Assembly: GCA_017439185.1 (NCBI GenBank)
Contig: JAFRTM010000001.1
Span: forward strand, 1-61,893
Source of the DNA: Bacteroidales bacterium
GTDB lineage: Bacteria > Bacteroidota > Bacteroidia > Bacteroidales > P3
Direction of reading: 5' to 3'
Length of the DNA: 61,893 nt
The notes under the pieces are model-generated. The model saw only the letters and a program-made list of their open reading frames with translations. It did not search any database and was not told the origin of the DNA. The position numbers and the translations under genes were made by a program. Within the stretch, counting starts at the first letter, position 1. Each line of letters starts with the position of its first letter. This document shows, piece by piece, positions 9,316-18,611 of the stretch.

Positions 9316-9433
9316 TATTTCATCGGAGTGTTATCTGCTGATATTCAGTGATTAAAACCCGGTAGTGCGAGTTTATACAAAAGCGTGGCATAATATTTTT
9401 TATTTTATTTAGTATAATAATGATATTTTTTTG

Positions 9434-9441
9434 TATCTTTG
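9434..9441 (+). promoter_or_regulatory. -7 element of the kamA promoter
   Basis: TATCTTTG at 9434-9441, followed by GCAA as in the purC and nrdD promoters. No good TTG lies 19-20 bases upstream; that stretch is A/T only. The leader to kamA is about 60 bases. Confidence 0.6.
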
Positions 9442-9507
9442 CAATTTGAGCATAAAAGTATAATTATGCACTAAAGAATTGATTAATAAGAAATAAACAC
9501 AAATAAA

Positions 9508-10758
9508 ATGAAAGTTAACCGCAGAAAAGAACTGTTTCCAGAGGTGACAGACGCCCAGTGGAACGATTGGACATGGCAGGTGAAGAACCGCATCGAGACC
9601 TATGAACAATTGAGCAAATACTTCACATTCAGCGATGAGGAGGCAGAAGGAATCAAGAAGGCTTTGGCCAAATTCCGTATGGCTATTACTCCTTATTACC
9701 TGAGTCTTATTGATCCCAACGATCCATACGACCCCATCCGCAGGCAGTGTATCCCTCAGGGAGCCGAATGCAACATAGCTCCGGCCGACCTCAACGACCC
9801 GCTCCACGAAGACGAAGACTCTCCGGCACCAGGATTGACCCACCGTTATCCGGACAGAGTGCTGTTCCTGATAACCGATATGTGCTCGATGTATTGCCGC
9901 CATTGCACCAGACGCCGCTTCGCCGGACAGAAAGATGACGAAAGCCCGAGCGAGAGGATAGAGAAATGCCTGGAGTACATAGAGAAGACACCGCAGGTGA
10001 GAGACGTGCTGCTGAGCGGCGGCGATTGCCTTATGGTGAGCGACCAGAAGCTGGAATACATAATCAAGAGGCTGCGTGCCATACCTCATGTGGAGATAGT
10101 CCGTCTGGGCAGCCGCACTCCGGTTGTGTGCCCTCAGAGAATCACCGACGACTTGGTGAACATGCTGAAAAAATATCATCCGATATGGCTCAACACCCAC
10201 TTCAACCATCCCAACGAGTTTACCCCCGAAGCTGAGGCCGCTTTGGCGAAACTGGCCAATGCCGGCATTCCTCTGGGTAACCAGACGGTGCTGCTGAGAG
10301 GTATCAACGACTGCGTACACGTGATGAAGAAACTGATGCACGAACTGGTGCGTAACCGCGTGAGACCTTACTATGTGTATCAGTGCGACCTGTCGATGGG
10401 TTTGGAGCATTTCCGTACCCCGGTAAGCAAAGGAATAGAGATTATAGAAGCGTTGCGTGGCCACACCAGCGGTTATGCCGTTCCCACCTTCGTGGTTGAC
10501 GCCCCCGGCGGCGGCGGAAAAACTCCGGTAATGCCTAACTACGTTATCTCGCAGAGCCCCAACAAGGTGATACTGCGCAATTTCGAGGGAGTTATCACTA
10601 CCTATACCGAGCCGCGCGAATATCACGAAGAGTGCCACTGCGAGGCGTGCGAGGCTAAGAGAAGAATCGACGAGGGTGTCGCTTCGCTGCTGGAGACCGA
10701 CCGTATGGCACTGGAACCGAGCCACCTGATGCGTCACGAGCGCAACAAGAAAAAATAA
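9508..10758 (+). CDS. kamA: Lysine 2,3-aminomutase (radical SAM, PLP)
   Basis: The enzyme converts L-lysine to L-beta-lysine, the first step of lysine fermentation. The 416-residue protein shows the cluster motif C126-x3-C130-x2-C133 (CSMYCRHC), the PLP lysine K338 in DAPGGGGKTP, and the two aspartates that hold the lysine side-chain amine in the Clostridium enzyme: D294 (YQCDLSMG) and D331 (VVDAPGG). These favour lysine over glutamate as substrate. C-terminal cysteines (ECHCEACE) match the family's Zn site. It stands alone between its own promoter and a weak hairpin; the rest of the pathway is not adjacent, but kdd lies at 28993. Confidence 0.94.
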   Translation: MKVNRRKELFPEVTDAQWNDWTWQVKNRIETYEQLSKYFTFSDEEAEGIKKALAKFRMAITPYYLSLIDPNDPYDPIRRQCIPQGAECNIAPADLNDPLHEDEDSPAPGLTHRYPDRVLFLITDMCSMYCRHCTRRRFAGQKDDESPSERIEKCLEYIEKTPQVRDVLLSGGDCLMVSDQKLEYIIKRLRAIPHVEIVRLGSRTPVVCPQRITDDLVNMLKKYHPIWLNTHFNHPNEFTPEAEAALAKLANAGIPLGNQTVLLRGINDCVHVMKKLMHELVRNRVRPYYVYQCDLSMGLEHFRTPVSKGIEIIEALRGHTSGYAVPTFVVDAPGGGGKTPVMPNYVISQSPNKVILRNFEGVITTYTEPREYHEECHCEACEAKRRIDEGVASLLETDRMALEPSHLMRHERNKKK

Positions 10759-10774
10759 GAAACAAGAAAGGGTA

Positions 10775-10806
10775 GGGGAGACTTCGGATTAGCAGGAAGA
10801 CTCCCC
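10775..10806 (+). terminator. Weak hairpin after kamA
   Basis: GGGGAG (10775-10780) pairs with CTCCCC (10801-10806), extended by partial TTC/GAA pairing inside. The following TGTCTCTTT is T-rich but interrupted. It could also be read through into porQ. Confidence 0.45.
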
Positions 10807-10823
10807 TGTCTCTTTATATACAG

Positions 10824-11885
10824 ATGCCTGCGATGAGGGTCAGATTGTCCATTATGTTGCTGTTGCTGGCATTGCTTCCGTTGAAAGAAGTGTATGCCCA
10901 GATTGCCGGTATGGACAATTTGTCGATATTGGACATGACCAACACGGCAAGAACCGCCGGATTGGGAATGGATTACCTGCCGCTGAGGGACAACGACATA
11001 AATGTGGCGGTGGATAATCCCTCGATGTTGGGCAAAGAGATGAACCGAGCCCTGTCGTTCAACTATGTAGGGCTGTTCAACTATGTAGGGATGGGGCAGG
11101 TGACTTATGCTCGTGACTTCAACCGTTTCGGCACCTTCGCCGCCACGATGAAGTACCACAACTATGGTATCTTCCGTGGCTACGATGAGTACGATAACGA
11201 GACGGGCAAGTTCTATGCGGCGGATATCTGTCTGATGCTGAACTGGGGTTTTCATATAGATTCCAACTTCTCGTTCGGCGTTAATGTGAAGCCGGTATAT
11301 TCTCAGTATGAATCTTATTCGGCGTTAGCGATCGCTTTTGATATGGCGGCAAGCTATGTGAGCAAGAATCAGCGTTTTGCGGTGACCGCGATAGGAAGAA
11401 ATGTGGGTGCTCAGTTTTTCTTTGGCGAGGCAAAAACCGACTGGACTCCGTTCGAACTCTCGGCGGCACTGTCGTATAAGCTGAAGAACGCACCTTTCCG
11501 TTTTTTCTTGGCACTCACAGAGTTGCAGCAATGGAATCTGATGTACGAAGATCCTCTGAACCCTTCGTCGACCACCGACCCCTTTACCGGAGAGGTCACC
11601 AAACGCAGCGGGGCGGCAAAGTTTTTCGACAACGGAGCACGTCATGTGCTTGTGGCGGTGGAGTTGAACATAGGAAAGGTGTTCTTCCTCCGTTTCGGAT
11701 ATAACTACCGGCAGATGAGGGAGATGTATGGCGCTACGGGATTCAACACCAGCGGATTCTCTTATGGAGTCGGACTGAAAATCAAAGGATTCGAGTTTGC
11801 CTATTCGAGAAACAACTATCACCAGATGCAGGCGCCGAATTATATCACCATTACCACCAATCTTGACAGATTTACAAAGAAATGA
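10824..11885 (+). CDS. porQ: Type IX secretion system protein PorQ
   Basis: PorQ is an outer-membrane barrel of the type IX secretion system; in Porphyromonas it works with PorU, PorV and PorZ at the cell surface. The 353-residue product has a signal peptide (SIMLLLLALLPLKEVYAQ), then the family opening ILDMTNTARTAGLGMDYLPL...DINVAVDNPSML, and a C-terminal run of amphipathic strands. ATG 10824 or 10836 could start it; both keep the signal peptide. The stop overlaps lplA by four bases (ATGA), so both are translated from one message. A likely client, the C10 peptidase, lies 2.4 kb downstream. Confidence 0.85.
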   Translation: MPAMRVRLSIMLLLLALLPLKEVYAQIAGMDNLSILDMTNTARTAGLGMDYLPLRDNDINVAVDNPSMLGKEMNRALSFNYVGLFNYVGMGQVTYARDFNRFGTFAATMKYHNYGIFRGYDEYDNETGKFYAADICLMLNWGFHIDSNFSFGVNVKPVYSQYESYSALAIAFDMAASYVSKNQRFAVTAIGRNVGAQFFFGEAKTDWTPFELSAALSYKLKNAPFRFFLALTELQQWNLMYEDPLNPSSTTDPFTGEVTKRSGAAKFFDNGARHVLVAVELNIGKVFFLRFGYNYRQMREMYGATGFNTSGFSYGVGLKIKGFEFAYSRNNYHQMQAPNYITITTNLDRFTKK

Positions 11886-12841
11886 AACTCAAAATCATAA
11901 AGAGTGGCCAGATGAATCCCTACCTCAACTTGGCGGTAGAGGAGTATCTTATGTCATCGAACGACGAAGATACCATAATAATGTATCTTTGGCAAAACCG
12001 TCAGACTGTAGTGATAGGTCAAAACCAAAATCCTTTTGCCGAGTGTAGGGTAGAACTGCTGGAAAAGGAAGGTGGATATGTGGCGCGAAGGAAGACTGGA
12101 GGCGGTGCGGTGTATCACGATGCGGGCAACCTTAACTTCTCGTTCATAGCACCAGATATGTTATATGATAAGTTTAAGCAATTCGGTATAATATGTTCTG
12201 CTGTCGAGAGTTATGGGGTTAAGGTGGAGCTGAGTGGAAGAAATGATATCTTGTGTGAAGGGCGCAAGTTTTCGGGGTGCGCATTCTCAAAAAGGGAGGG
12301 GCAAAACCTGCATCACGGTACGTTGCTGATAAAGACCGACACGGAGATGATTCAGCGTTATCTTACCCCCAAACCGACCAAGTTGCAGAAACACGGGGTA
12401 AAAAGTGTTGAACGCAGGGTGGTGAACCTTTCGGAACTGGCACCGGTCACGGCTGGCAATATAAAACCGAAACTGATAGAGTCGTTCGAAAAAGAGTACG
12501 GACAAAAAGCCACTTGGTTGGACTATGGTGAGCTGATAAGGTGTGACGAGGTAAGTCGGAAGGCTCAGTTGTACGGCAGTGATGAGTGGCTGTATGGCAG
12601 GTGGCGTAACTTCAAAGTGACGAAGCACGGCACATTTAACTGGGGAGAGGTTGACTTGCAGGTAACGGTGGATGAGTCGAAAAGAATCATACAAGATTTG
12701 ATGATTGCGACAGATTCGCTGGACACTGGTGCTATATTGGAGGCAAAGAAGAGGATAATAGGACAGAATATTGATCACCTGATGGATGAGAAATGTCAAT
12801 CAGAAGTGTTACGGGATATAATTGAAGTTATACTGAAGTAA
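11882..12841 (+). CDS. lplA: Lipoate-protein ligase A
   Basis: LplA activates free lipoate with ATP and attaches it to lysines of 2-oxoacid dehydrogenase E2 or glycine-cleavage H proteins. The 319-residue protein carries the lipoyl-AMP binding motif RRKTGGGAVYHDAGNLNFSF and the ligase motif GRNDILCEGRKFSG, plus the small C-terminal accessory domain typical of full-length LplA (about residues 245-319). It overlaps porQ by four bases. Its product would serve complexes containing the dihydrolipoyl dehydrogenase encoded at 43733. Confidence 0.93.
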   Translation: MKLKIIKSGQMNPYLNLAVEEYLMSSNDEDTIIMYLWQNRQTVVIGQNQNPFAECRVELLEKEGGYVARRKTGGGAVYHDAGNLNFSFIAPDMLYDKFKQFGIICSAVESYGVKVELSGRNDILCEGRKFSGCAFSKREGQNLHHGTLLIKTDTEMIQRYLTPKPTKLQKHGVKSVERRVVNLSELAPVTAGNIKPKLIESFEKEYGQKATWLDYGELIRCDEVSRKAQLYGSDEWLYGRWRNFKVTKHGTFNWGEVDLQVTVDESKRIIQDLMIATDSLDTGAILEAKKRIIGQNIDHLMDEKCQSEVLRDIIEVILK

Positions 12842-12879
12842 ATATTGGACAGGTTTAACGATGAAATGATGGAAAACTC

Positions 12880-14304
12880 ATGAAGAAAAGAATATTTTTG
12901 ACCGGCGCCACCGGCACTATGGGCTGGGCAGGACTCCAGGAACTGCTGAAGTACCCAGAACAATACGACGTCACTATCCTGGCGCGTCCGAGCAAGAAAA
13001 ACCATAAGAAGCTGAAGCCGATAGAGGATAAAATACATGTGGTGTGGGGTGACCTCGTCAACTATGACGACGTGTTGAAAGGTGTCACTGGAGCCGACTA
13101 TGTGTTGCATGTTGGAGGAATGGTGTCGCCTAAAGCCGACTACTATCCCGAGAAGACTCTCCGTGTAAACGTGAAGGCTGCAGAGAACGTAGTGAAAGCA
13201 GTGCTGGCGCAGGCCAATCGCGACGACATGCGGGTGGTGTATATCGGCTCGGTAGCCGAGACCTCCGACCGTAACGAGCCCATACACTGGGGACGTTGCG
13301 GCGACCCCGTCTTCGCAAGCAACTTCGACTACTACGCCGTCAGCAAGATCGCAGCCGAACGTATCTTCGCCGACAGCGGCATCCGCCACTGGGTGAGTCT
13401 CCGCCAGTCGGGAATCCTTTACCCCGCCATCCTCAAGAACTTCGATCCCATCATGTTCCACGTCCCCATACGCGGAGTGCTTGAGTGGGCCACCGTCGAA
13501 GACTCCGGGCGACTGCTCGAACGCGTCTGCCGCGACAACGTGCCGAACTCGTTCTGGAACCGGTTTTACAATATCAGCAGCGGACCACAATACCGTATGA
13601 CCAACTACGACTTCGAGACACGCGTGCTGAAAGCTGTCCACTGTCCGCGACCGGAGAAGATATTTAACGCCAACTGGTTCGTGCTGAAAAACTTCCACGG
13701 GCACTACTACCTCGATGCCGACAAGCTCGAAGAGATCCTGCACTTCCGGGCCAATATCCCGCTGGACGACTATTTCAAGCAGCTGGGTGCTGGCCTTCCC
13801 GGAATATTCCGGATGGCGAAAATTGTCCCGCCCTTTATTATCAAAGCGGCTCTTTGCCAGCTGGCCAATAAAAAGACCTACGGCACGCAGTATTGGATAA
13901 GCCACAACGACACCGCACGCATCAGCGCTTACTACGGAAGCCTTGAGGAGTGGCGAGCTATACCAAAATGGTCAGACTGGGACCTTTCGGAACCCGCCGA
14001 CGCAGACAAGGCTGTGCAGATCCAGCACGGTTACGATGAGACCAAGTCACTCGCTCAGCTAACTTTGGCAGAACTACAAGCTGCCGCTGCTTTCCGGGGC
14101 GGACGGCTCGTTTCTGACGAATATTCCGGCGACCCGTCGCAGATACTCGAGTGGGAATGCCATAACGGACACCGCTTCAAGGCGTCGCCCAAACTGGTCC
14201 TCGAAGGCGGCCATTGGTGCCCCGACTGCCTCTCCAACCACTGGGACAACTTTAGCGATGTGGCCAAGCATAACCCATTCTTCGCACAAGTGTACAAGAA
14301 TTAA
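12880..14304 (+). CDS. NAD(P)-dependent epimerase/dehydratase (extended SDR) with C-terminal zinc-binding domain
   Basis: Residues 1 to about 330 form an extended short-chain dehydrogenase: TGATGTMG near the N-terminus and the YxxxK catalytic pair in DYYAVSKIAAE. The 474-residue chain then has a linker (about 340-410) and a treble-clef-like zinc motif: C427-x2-GH431, then C447-x2-C450 (CHNGHRF...WCPDC). That motif resembles zinc-ribbon domains in DNA- or nucleic-acid-associated proteins, which is unusual on an SDR. Substrate is unknown; sugar nucleotides or isoprenoid/steroid-like compounds are the usual choices for this SDR type. The start follows a short 38-base gap after lplA. Confidence 0.8.
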   Translation: MKKRIFLTGATGTMGWAGLQELLKYPEQYDVTILARPSKKNHKKLKPIEDKIHVVWGDLVNYDDVLKGVTGADYVLHVGGMVSPKADYYPEKTLRVNVKAAENVVKAVLAQANRDDMRVVYIGSVAETSDRNEPIHWGRCGDPVFASNFDYYAVSKIAAERIFADSGIRHWVSLRQSGILYPAILKNFDPIMFHVPIRGVLEWATVEDSGRLLERVCRDNVPNSFWNRFYNISSGPQYRMTNYDFETRVLKAVHCPRPEKIFNANWFVLKNFHGHYYLDADKLEEILHFRANIPLDDYFKQLGAGLPGIFRMAKIVPPFIIKAALCQLANKKTYGTQYWISHNDTARISAYYGSLEEWRAIPKWSDWDLSEPADADKAVQIQHGYDETKSLAQLTLAELQAAAAFRGGRLVSDEYSGDPSQILEWECHNGHRFKASPKLVLEGGHWCPDCLSNHWDNFSDVAKHNPFFAQVYKN

Positions 14305-14318
14305 AACAAACACCAGTT

Positions 14319-15368
14319 ATGAATAATATGTCGAAAATATTTACCGTACTGTTCTTGTTTTGTGCCATCACCGCCTGGGCGCAACAGCCGCTCCTTACAA
14401 CACAGTGGACGCAGGGTTATCCCTACAACCAACTTTGTCCGGCAGATCCGGAGGAAGGCTACAACCATAGTTATGCTGGCTGTCCAGCCACCTCCATGGG
14501 ACAGATTCTTAATCATCTGAGAACGACACAAGGGACGCGTTTTGACGACAATGATGACTATTATACCGGCAATTACTTCGGTCGTCAGTTTCATATCGAT
14601 GACGACTGGGAGACTTATCAATTTCCGTCATTTCCGCAATTAAACGAGTTGTTGGATTCTGCTGACGCTACCTTCCAGCGAGGCGGGACTCTGTCGGACT
14701 CGTTGATGGCTGCCCTGGTTTTCGCCAGTGGTGTGGCATGCAAGCAGGTGTTTTCTGCGTCGGATTCGTATGGCTCGGGCACCTATTACGTGGATCAGGC
14801 GTATGAGGCTTACCGGCGCTTCGGTTTTGAGAACTGTCAGCTGTTTCGAGACCCCGACTCAATAATGTACGACATACTGATTTCCAATTTACAATCCGGA
14901 TATCCAGCACATCTGGCAGTTGAAAATGCAGCAGGTTCCAGCGGACACAATGTGGTGGTTGATGGCTATCGCGAAAGTGATGGCAAGTTCCATGTCAACT
15001 TCGGCTGGGGCGGTTCAATGGACGGCTGGTACAAAATCCCTGACCCGGGCGGATTTTCTTACGGATTGACAGAAATCGAGGGTATTATCGTGAATATCAT
15101 TCCGACAACCACGCCTGGGGGAATCCCACAGATTTCCCGTTCCTCCGCCCGACTCACAGTCTATCCCAACCCAGTGTCTGATATCCTCTATTTGAAAGAC
15201 CTGCCTGACGAAGTGGTGGATTATGTCATTTTCAATTCCAGGGGGCAGAAGGTGAGGACTGGCGCCACCGATGGCACAATCCGTGTCGCTGATTTGAATA
15301 AAGGAGTTTACGTATTACAAATCAAGGACGACAAATGCCTTGGAACGGCTAAATTCATTGTGAAATAG
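14319..15368 (+). CDS. Secreted C10 (streptopain-like) cysteine peptidase with type IX sorting domain
   Basis: The 349-residue protein has a signal peptide (KIFTVLFLFCAITAWAQ), then directly the peptidase domain: catalytic C55 in YAGCPATSMGQ, catalytic H210 in SSGHNVVVDGY and the FGWGGSMDGWY loop. The C-terminus (about 282-349) is a Por secretion (type A) sorting domain, VYPNPVSDILYLKDL to KGVYVLQI. It would cross the outer membrane by the type IX system and be released or anchored. Unlike SpeB or prtT-type enzymes, there is almost no room for an inhibitory propeptide between signal peptide and catalytic domain. Family and motifs are recognised by eye. Confidence 0.88.
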   Translation: MNNMSKIFTVLFLFCAITAWAQQPLLTTQWTQGYPYNQLCPADPEEGYNHSYAGCPATSMGQILNHLRTTQGTRFDDNDDYYTGNYFGRQFHIDDDWETYQFPSFPQLNELLDSADATFQRGGTLSDSLMAALVFASGVACKQVFSASDSYGSGTYYVDQAYEAYRRFGFENCQLFRDPDSIMYDILISNLQSGYPAHLAVENAAGSSGHNVVVDGYRESDGKFHVNFGWGGSMDGWYKIPDPGGFSYGLTEIEGIIVNIIPTTTPGGIPQISRSSARLTVYPNPVSDILYLKDLPDEVVDYVIFNSRGQKVRTGATDGTIRVADLNKGVYVLQIKDDKCLGTAKFIVK

Positions 15369-15524
15369 CCGACAAAGTCTCTTTTTATCCAGAGTCAATG
15401 CCTAATTGGGAATGGCAGTGAGTTAGACTTGATATGTGGTGTGATATTGCATATTACTAAAACACATGCCTAATCAAGGGTAGTAAAGAGACTATCTGAT
15501 TTGAAACGGGTGGCAAGGGACAAC

Positions 15525-16652
15525 TTATAGTCTTCGTGCGAGGTCGGGTAGGAGGGAGGAAGTCCAGGCGGAGAAGCTGTTGTCGAGGATATGCTCGCGT
15601 GCGGTGCGGACGAGGCGCAGATAGAAGGCGAGGTTATGGATGCTGCAGATTTGGAGACCGAGGAGCTCTTCAGCGCGGATGAGATGGTGGAGATATGCGA
15701 GAGTGTAGCAGTGATCGACTTTGGCTGAACCCTCGGGGTCAATGGGTTCGAAACAGGTGGCCCATTTCTGGTTTTTGATATTAATAGTGCCGTGCATGGT
15801 GAAGAGGAGACCGTTGCGGCCGTTGCGTGTTGGCATCACACAGTCGAACATATCAACACCACGCGATATGGCCTCAAGAATATTCTGAGGAGTGCCGACT
15901 CCCATAAGGTAACGAGGTTTGTCGGTCGGGAGAATGCGGTTGACCACTTCAATCATCTGGTACATCACCTCGGTGGGTTCGCCAACGGCGAGACCTCCAA
16001 TGGCACATCCTTCGGTTGCCCGCTCGGCGATATAATTGGCCGACTGGATGCGTAGGTCTTCGTATTGGCAGCCTTGAACGATAGGGAAAAGAGCCTGGTG
16101 GTAGCCATAGAGCGGTTCCGTCTCGTTGAACCGGGAGAGACAGCGGTCGAGCCAGCGGTGAGTGCGCTGCATGGACTGTTTGGCGTAGGTGTAGTCGGCA
16201 TCGCCGGGGCAGCATTCGTCGAAGGCCATAATGATGTCGGCACCAATGGCCCGCTGAATGTCCATGACATTTTCGGGAGTGAAGAGGTGCTTGGAGCCGT
16301 CGATATGGGAACGGAATGTGCATCCTTCCTCTTTTATTTTGCGGTTTTCAGAGAGGGAGAACACTTGGAAGCCTCCACTGTCGGTGAGCATAGGGCGTTC
16401 CCATCCGTTGAAACGGTGGAGGCCGCCTGCCTGACGGAGTATTTCGGTACCTGGGCGGAGATAGAGGTGATAAGTGTTGCCGAGTATTATTTTTGCGTCG
16501 ATTTCGTCGATGAGTTCGTGCTGATGGACAGCCTTAACGGTGGCGGCGGTGCCGACCGGCATGAATATAGGAGTCGGAATATCTCCGTGATCGGTGTGCA
16601 AAATGCCCGCACGGGCGTTGGAAGAGGGGTCAGTATGAAGAAGTTTGTACAT
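15525..16652 (-). CDS. tgt: Queuine/preQ1 tRNA-guanine transglycosylase
   Basis: Tgt swaps guanine 34 of GUN-anticodon tRNAs for preQ1 in bacteria. The 375-residue product contains GNTYHLYLRPG, LTDSGGFQVFSLS (catalytic and substrate-binding Asp), FDECCPGDADY and the GVGTPQNILEAISRGVDMFDCVMPTRNGRNG signature parts, plus a C-terminal Zn site region. It is one of very few minus-strand genes here and diverges from the glycosyltransferase; its promoter reads TATCTTTG on the minus strand at 16762-16769. The 156 bases between its end and the C10 gene end contain no gene. Confidence 0.95.
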   Translation of the reverse strand: MYKLLHTDPSSNARAGILHTDHGDIPTPIFMPVGTAATVKAVHQHELIDEIDAKIILGNTYHLYLRPGTEILRQAGGLHRFNGWERPMLTDSGGFQVFSLSENRKIKEEGCTFRSHIDGSKHLFTPENVMDIQRAIGADIIMAFDECCPGDADYTYAKQSMQRTHRWLDRCLSRFNETEPLYGYHQALFPIVQGCQYEDLRIQSANYIAERATEGCAIGGLAVGEPTEVMYQMIEVVNRILPTDKPRYLMGVGTPQNILEAISRGVDMFDCVMPTRNGRNGLLFTMHGTINIKNQKWATCFEPIDPEGSAKVDHCYTLAYLHHLIRAEELLGLQICSIHNLAFYLRLVRTAREHILDNSFSAWTSSLLPDLARRL

Positions 16653-16761
16653 AAATCAAAATTATAAATATGGTTAATTATATTTTTTTAAGATTTTGGG
16701 AAGTCGTTAATATTCAGAATGATGTGTTAAATTGTGAATAACCCGTTGATAAAATCGGGTG

Positions 16762-16800
16762 CAAAGATACTATTTTTTTTGAAATAAAAGAGTAATTTTG
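16762..16800. promoter_or_regulatory. Divergent -7 elements for tgt and the glycosyltransferase
   Basis: CAAAGATA at 16762-16769 is TATCTTTG on the minus strand (tgt). TAATTTTG at 16793-16800 fits TAnnTTTG on the plus strand (glycosyltransferase at 16822). The two elements lie only 23 bases apart, so polymerases on one promoter would cover the other's upstream element. Confidence 0.6.
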
Positions 16801-16821
16801 CATACATAATTGTAAAAGGAA

Positions 16822-17976
16822 ATGATGGATTTTTCGCATATATTGAATGATATTGTAGCGCAGATATTGCTGATACTTATGGCATTAGGCTTGATTGTGC
16901 TGTGTGTGTACTATGGCGTAGTTTTTTTGAAATTATCGGTAAAAATCAAGCAAAAAAACAAAAATGAGGGGCTAAAAAACGAAGATTTGCCATCGGTTTC
17001 GGTTGTTTTGGTGTCGCATAACAGCTCATATTTTCTGAAAGAGAATCTGGTTTATATCCTGGAGCAGGACTATCCCGATTTTGAGGTGGTGGTAGTTGAC
17101 TACCTCTCGGGCGACGACACACACTATGTGCTGAAACTGTTGCAGGAGAACTATCCCAAGTTGAAGATAGTGCAGTTCAAGAACGACGTGAACCTCTATA
17201 CGGGGAAAAAGTACCCCTTGTCGATAGGAATACAGTCGGCGAAGAACGACATGATAGTGCTTACCGAGCCCAACTGTAAGCCCGGACTGCAGTGGCTGAG
17301 AGGACTGATGGAGGACTATAAAAGAGGAAGAACCGATATAGTGCTGGGCTATTGCAAGATGGAGACCAAGAAGAACCTGCTCGGTTCGCTGCAGCAGTAC
17401 GACAACTTGCTTTATAGCGCCAGTTATCTCTCGGCGGCGCTTTCCCGCAGGCCGTTTACCGGAAACGGACGCAACTTGTCGTACGGAAGAGACTATTTCT
17501 TCAGGAAAGGGGCCTTTATTAAGCATTATGCGGTGAGGGACGGAGCCGACGACATGTTTGTGAACCAGAACGCCACGAAGCGCAATACCGAAGTGTCGCT
17601 GAGGAAGGAAGGCTATGTTACGGTTGCCGCGGCGAGGAATTTCTCCTTGTGGCGCCAGGAGAGGCAGCACAGGTGTGTGACCTACACTTATCACAGTTTT
17701 GGGCAGAAGTTGAGACGTGCCTTGCCGGGAATCGGGGTGGTACTGTTTTATGGTGCAGCGGTGGCATTGCTGGTTATGGGACTGTTCCCATGGCAGATAC
17801 TTGCCGGCTTGCTGGTGATAAAACTGGCGTGGCAGATAGTGACCTTTGCACAACTGGAGAAGGCATTCGGGGAGAAGAACCTTTGCTATGCCGCACCGTT
17901 TTTTGAAATATATTTTATGCTATCAAATACTATAATGGCGATTTTTCCGTTAAAGTATAAGAAATACAGTAAATAA
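16822..17976 (+). CDS. Membrane-bound family 2 glycosyltransferase
   Basis: This 384-residue protein has an N-terminal span (about 12-38), a GT2 nucleotide-sugar domain (SVVLVSHNSSYFLKENL, EVVVVDYLSGDDT, VLTEPNCKPGLQWL; then GADDMFVNQNA and the RQERQHR acceptor loop) and two C-terminal spans (LPGIGVVLFYGAAVALLVMG and the segment after it). It probably acts on a lipid- or surface-linked glycan at the inner face of the cytoplasmic membrane. Donor and product cannot be read from the sequence. ATG 16822 or 16825 starts it. The sigma-factor gene follows after 13 bases, suggesting co-transcription. Confidence 0.85.
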   Translation: MMDFSHILNDIVAQILLILMALGLIVLCVYYGVVFLKLSVKIKQKNKNEGLKNEDLPSVSVVLVSHNSSYFLKENLVYILEQDYPDFEVVVVDYLSGDDTHYVLKLLQENYPKLKIVQFKNDVNLYTGKKYPLSIGIQSAKNDMIVLTEPNCKPGLQWLRGLMEDYKRGRTDIVLGYCKMETKKNLLGSLQQYDNLLYSASYLSAALSRRPFTGNGRNLSYGRDYFFRKGAFIKHYAVRDGADDMFVNQNATKRNTEVSLRKEGYVTVAAARNFSLWRQERQHRCVTYTYHSFGQKLRRALPGIGVVLFYGAAVALLVMGLFPWQILAGLLVIKLAWQIVTFAQLEKAFGEKNLCYAAPFFEIYFMLSNTIMAIFPLKYKKYSK

Positions 17977-17989
17977 AGTCAGCACAATT

Positions 17990-18601
17990 ATGGATGTACC
18001 TTCGAATTTAGTGACAGATAAAGCGCGGCGAGATTACCAGCTGGTATGTCAGGCGAGAGAGCATGACGACCAGAAGGCGTATGCCAGTCTTATGAGTATG
18101 TACAGAGAGCCGCTGTATTCGATGCTTCTGAAGATGACGAACAATCCGACCGACGCGGATGACTTGACGATGGAGACCTTTACCAAGGCTTTCAGTTCGC
18201 TGAACTCATACAGCCCCACCAACGCTTTTTCCACCTGGCTGTTCTCGATAGCGTCCAACCATTGCATTGACTTTATCAGGAAGAAGAGGATGCAGACCAT
18301 CTCGATAAACGACATGGCCGGTACGAGCGACGGGGAACTCTACGAGTATCCGTTGCCGAGTGATATGCCGTCGCCCGAGGAGACGATGGTCAGCGAGGAG
18401 AGGAAGGTGCTGCTGCACGAACTGGTGGCGCAGATCAAGCCCCGCTACCGCCGGCTGATAGAGATGAGGTATTTCCAGGAGATGTCCTACGAAGAGATAG
18501 CGTCGGAGCTGAATATGCCGATGGGTACGGTGAAGGTGCAGCTGCTGAGGGCGAGGAACCTGCTTGCCACGATGATAAAATCGAGGAGAGACCAAATCTG
18601 A
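17990..18601 (+). CDS. RNA polymerase sigma-70 factor, ECF-type
   Basis: The 203-residue protein has a region 2 (YREPLYSMLLKMTNNPTDADDLTMETFTKAFSSL...FSTWLFSIASNHCIDFIRKKR) and a region 4 helix-turn-helix (MSYEEIASELNMPMGTVKVQLLRAR) joined by an acidic linker. No region 1 or 3 is present, as in ECF factors. No anti-sigma gene lies beside it, in contrast to FecR/SusCD-type ECF loci. Upstream is a glycosyltransferase, downstream an outer-membrane protein. This group resembles the general RpoE-like ECF factors of Bacteroidetes; regulon unknown. Confidence 0.92.
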   Translation: MDVPSNLVTDKARRDYQLVCQAREHDDQKAYASLMSMYREPLYSMLLKMTNNPTDADDLTMETFTKAFSSLNSYSPTNAFSTWLFSIASNHCIDFIRKKRMQTISINDMAGTSDGELYEYPLPSDMPSPEETMVSEERKVLLHELVAQIKPRYRRLIEMRYFQEMSYEEIASELNMPMGTVKVQLLRARNLLATMIKSRRDQI

Positions 18602-18611
18602 TGGGAGGGAG

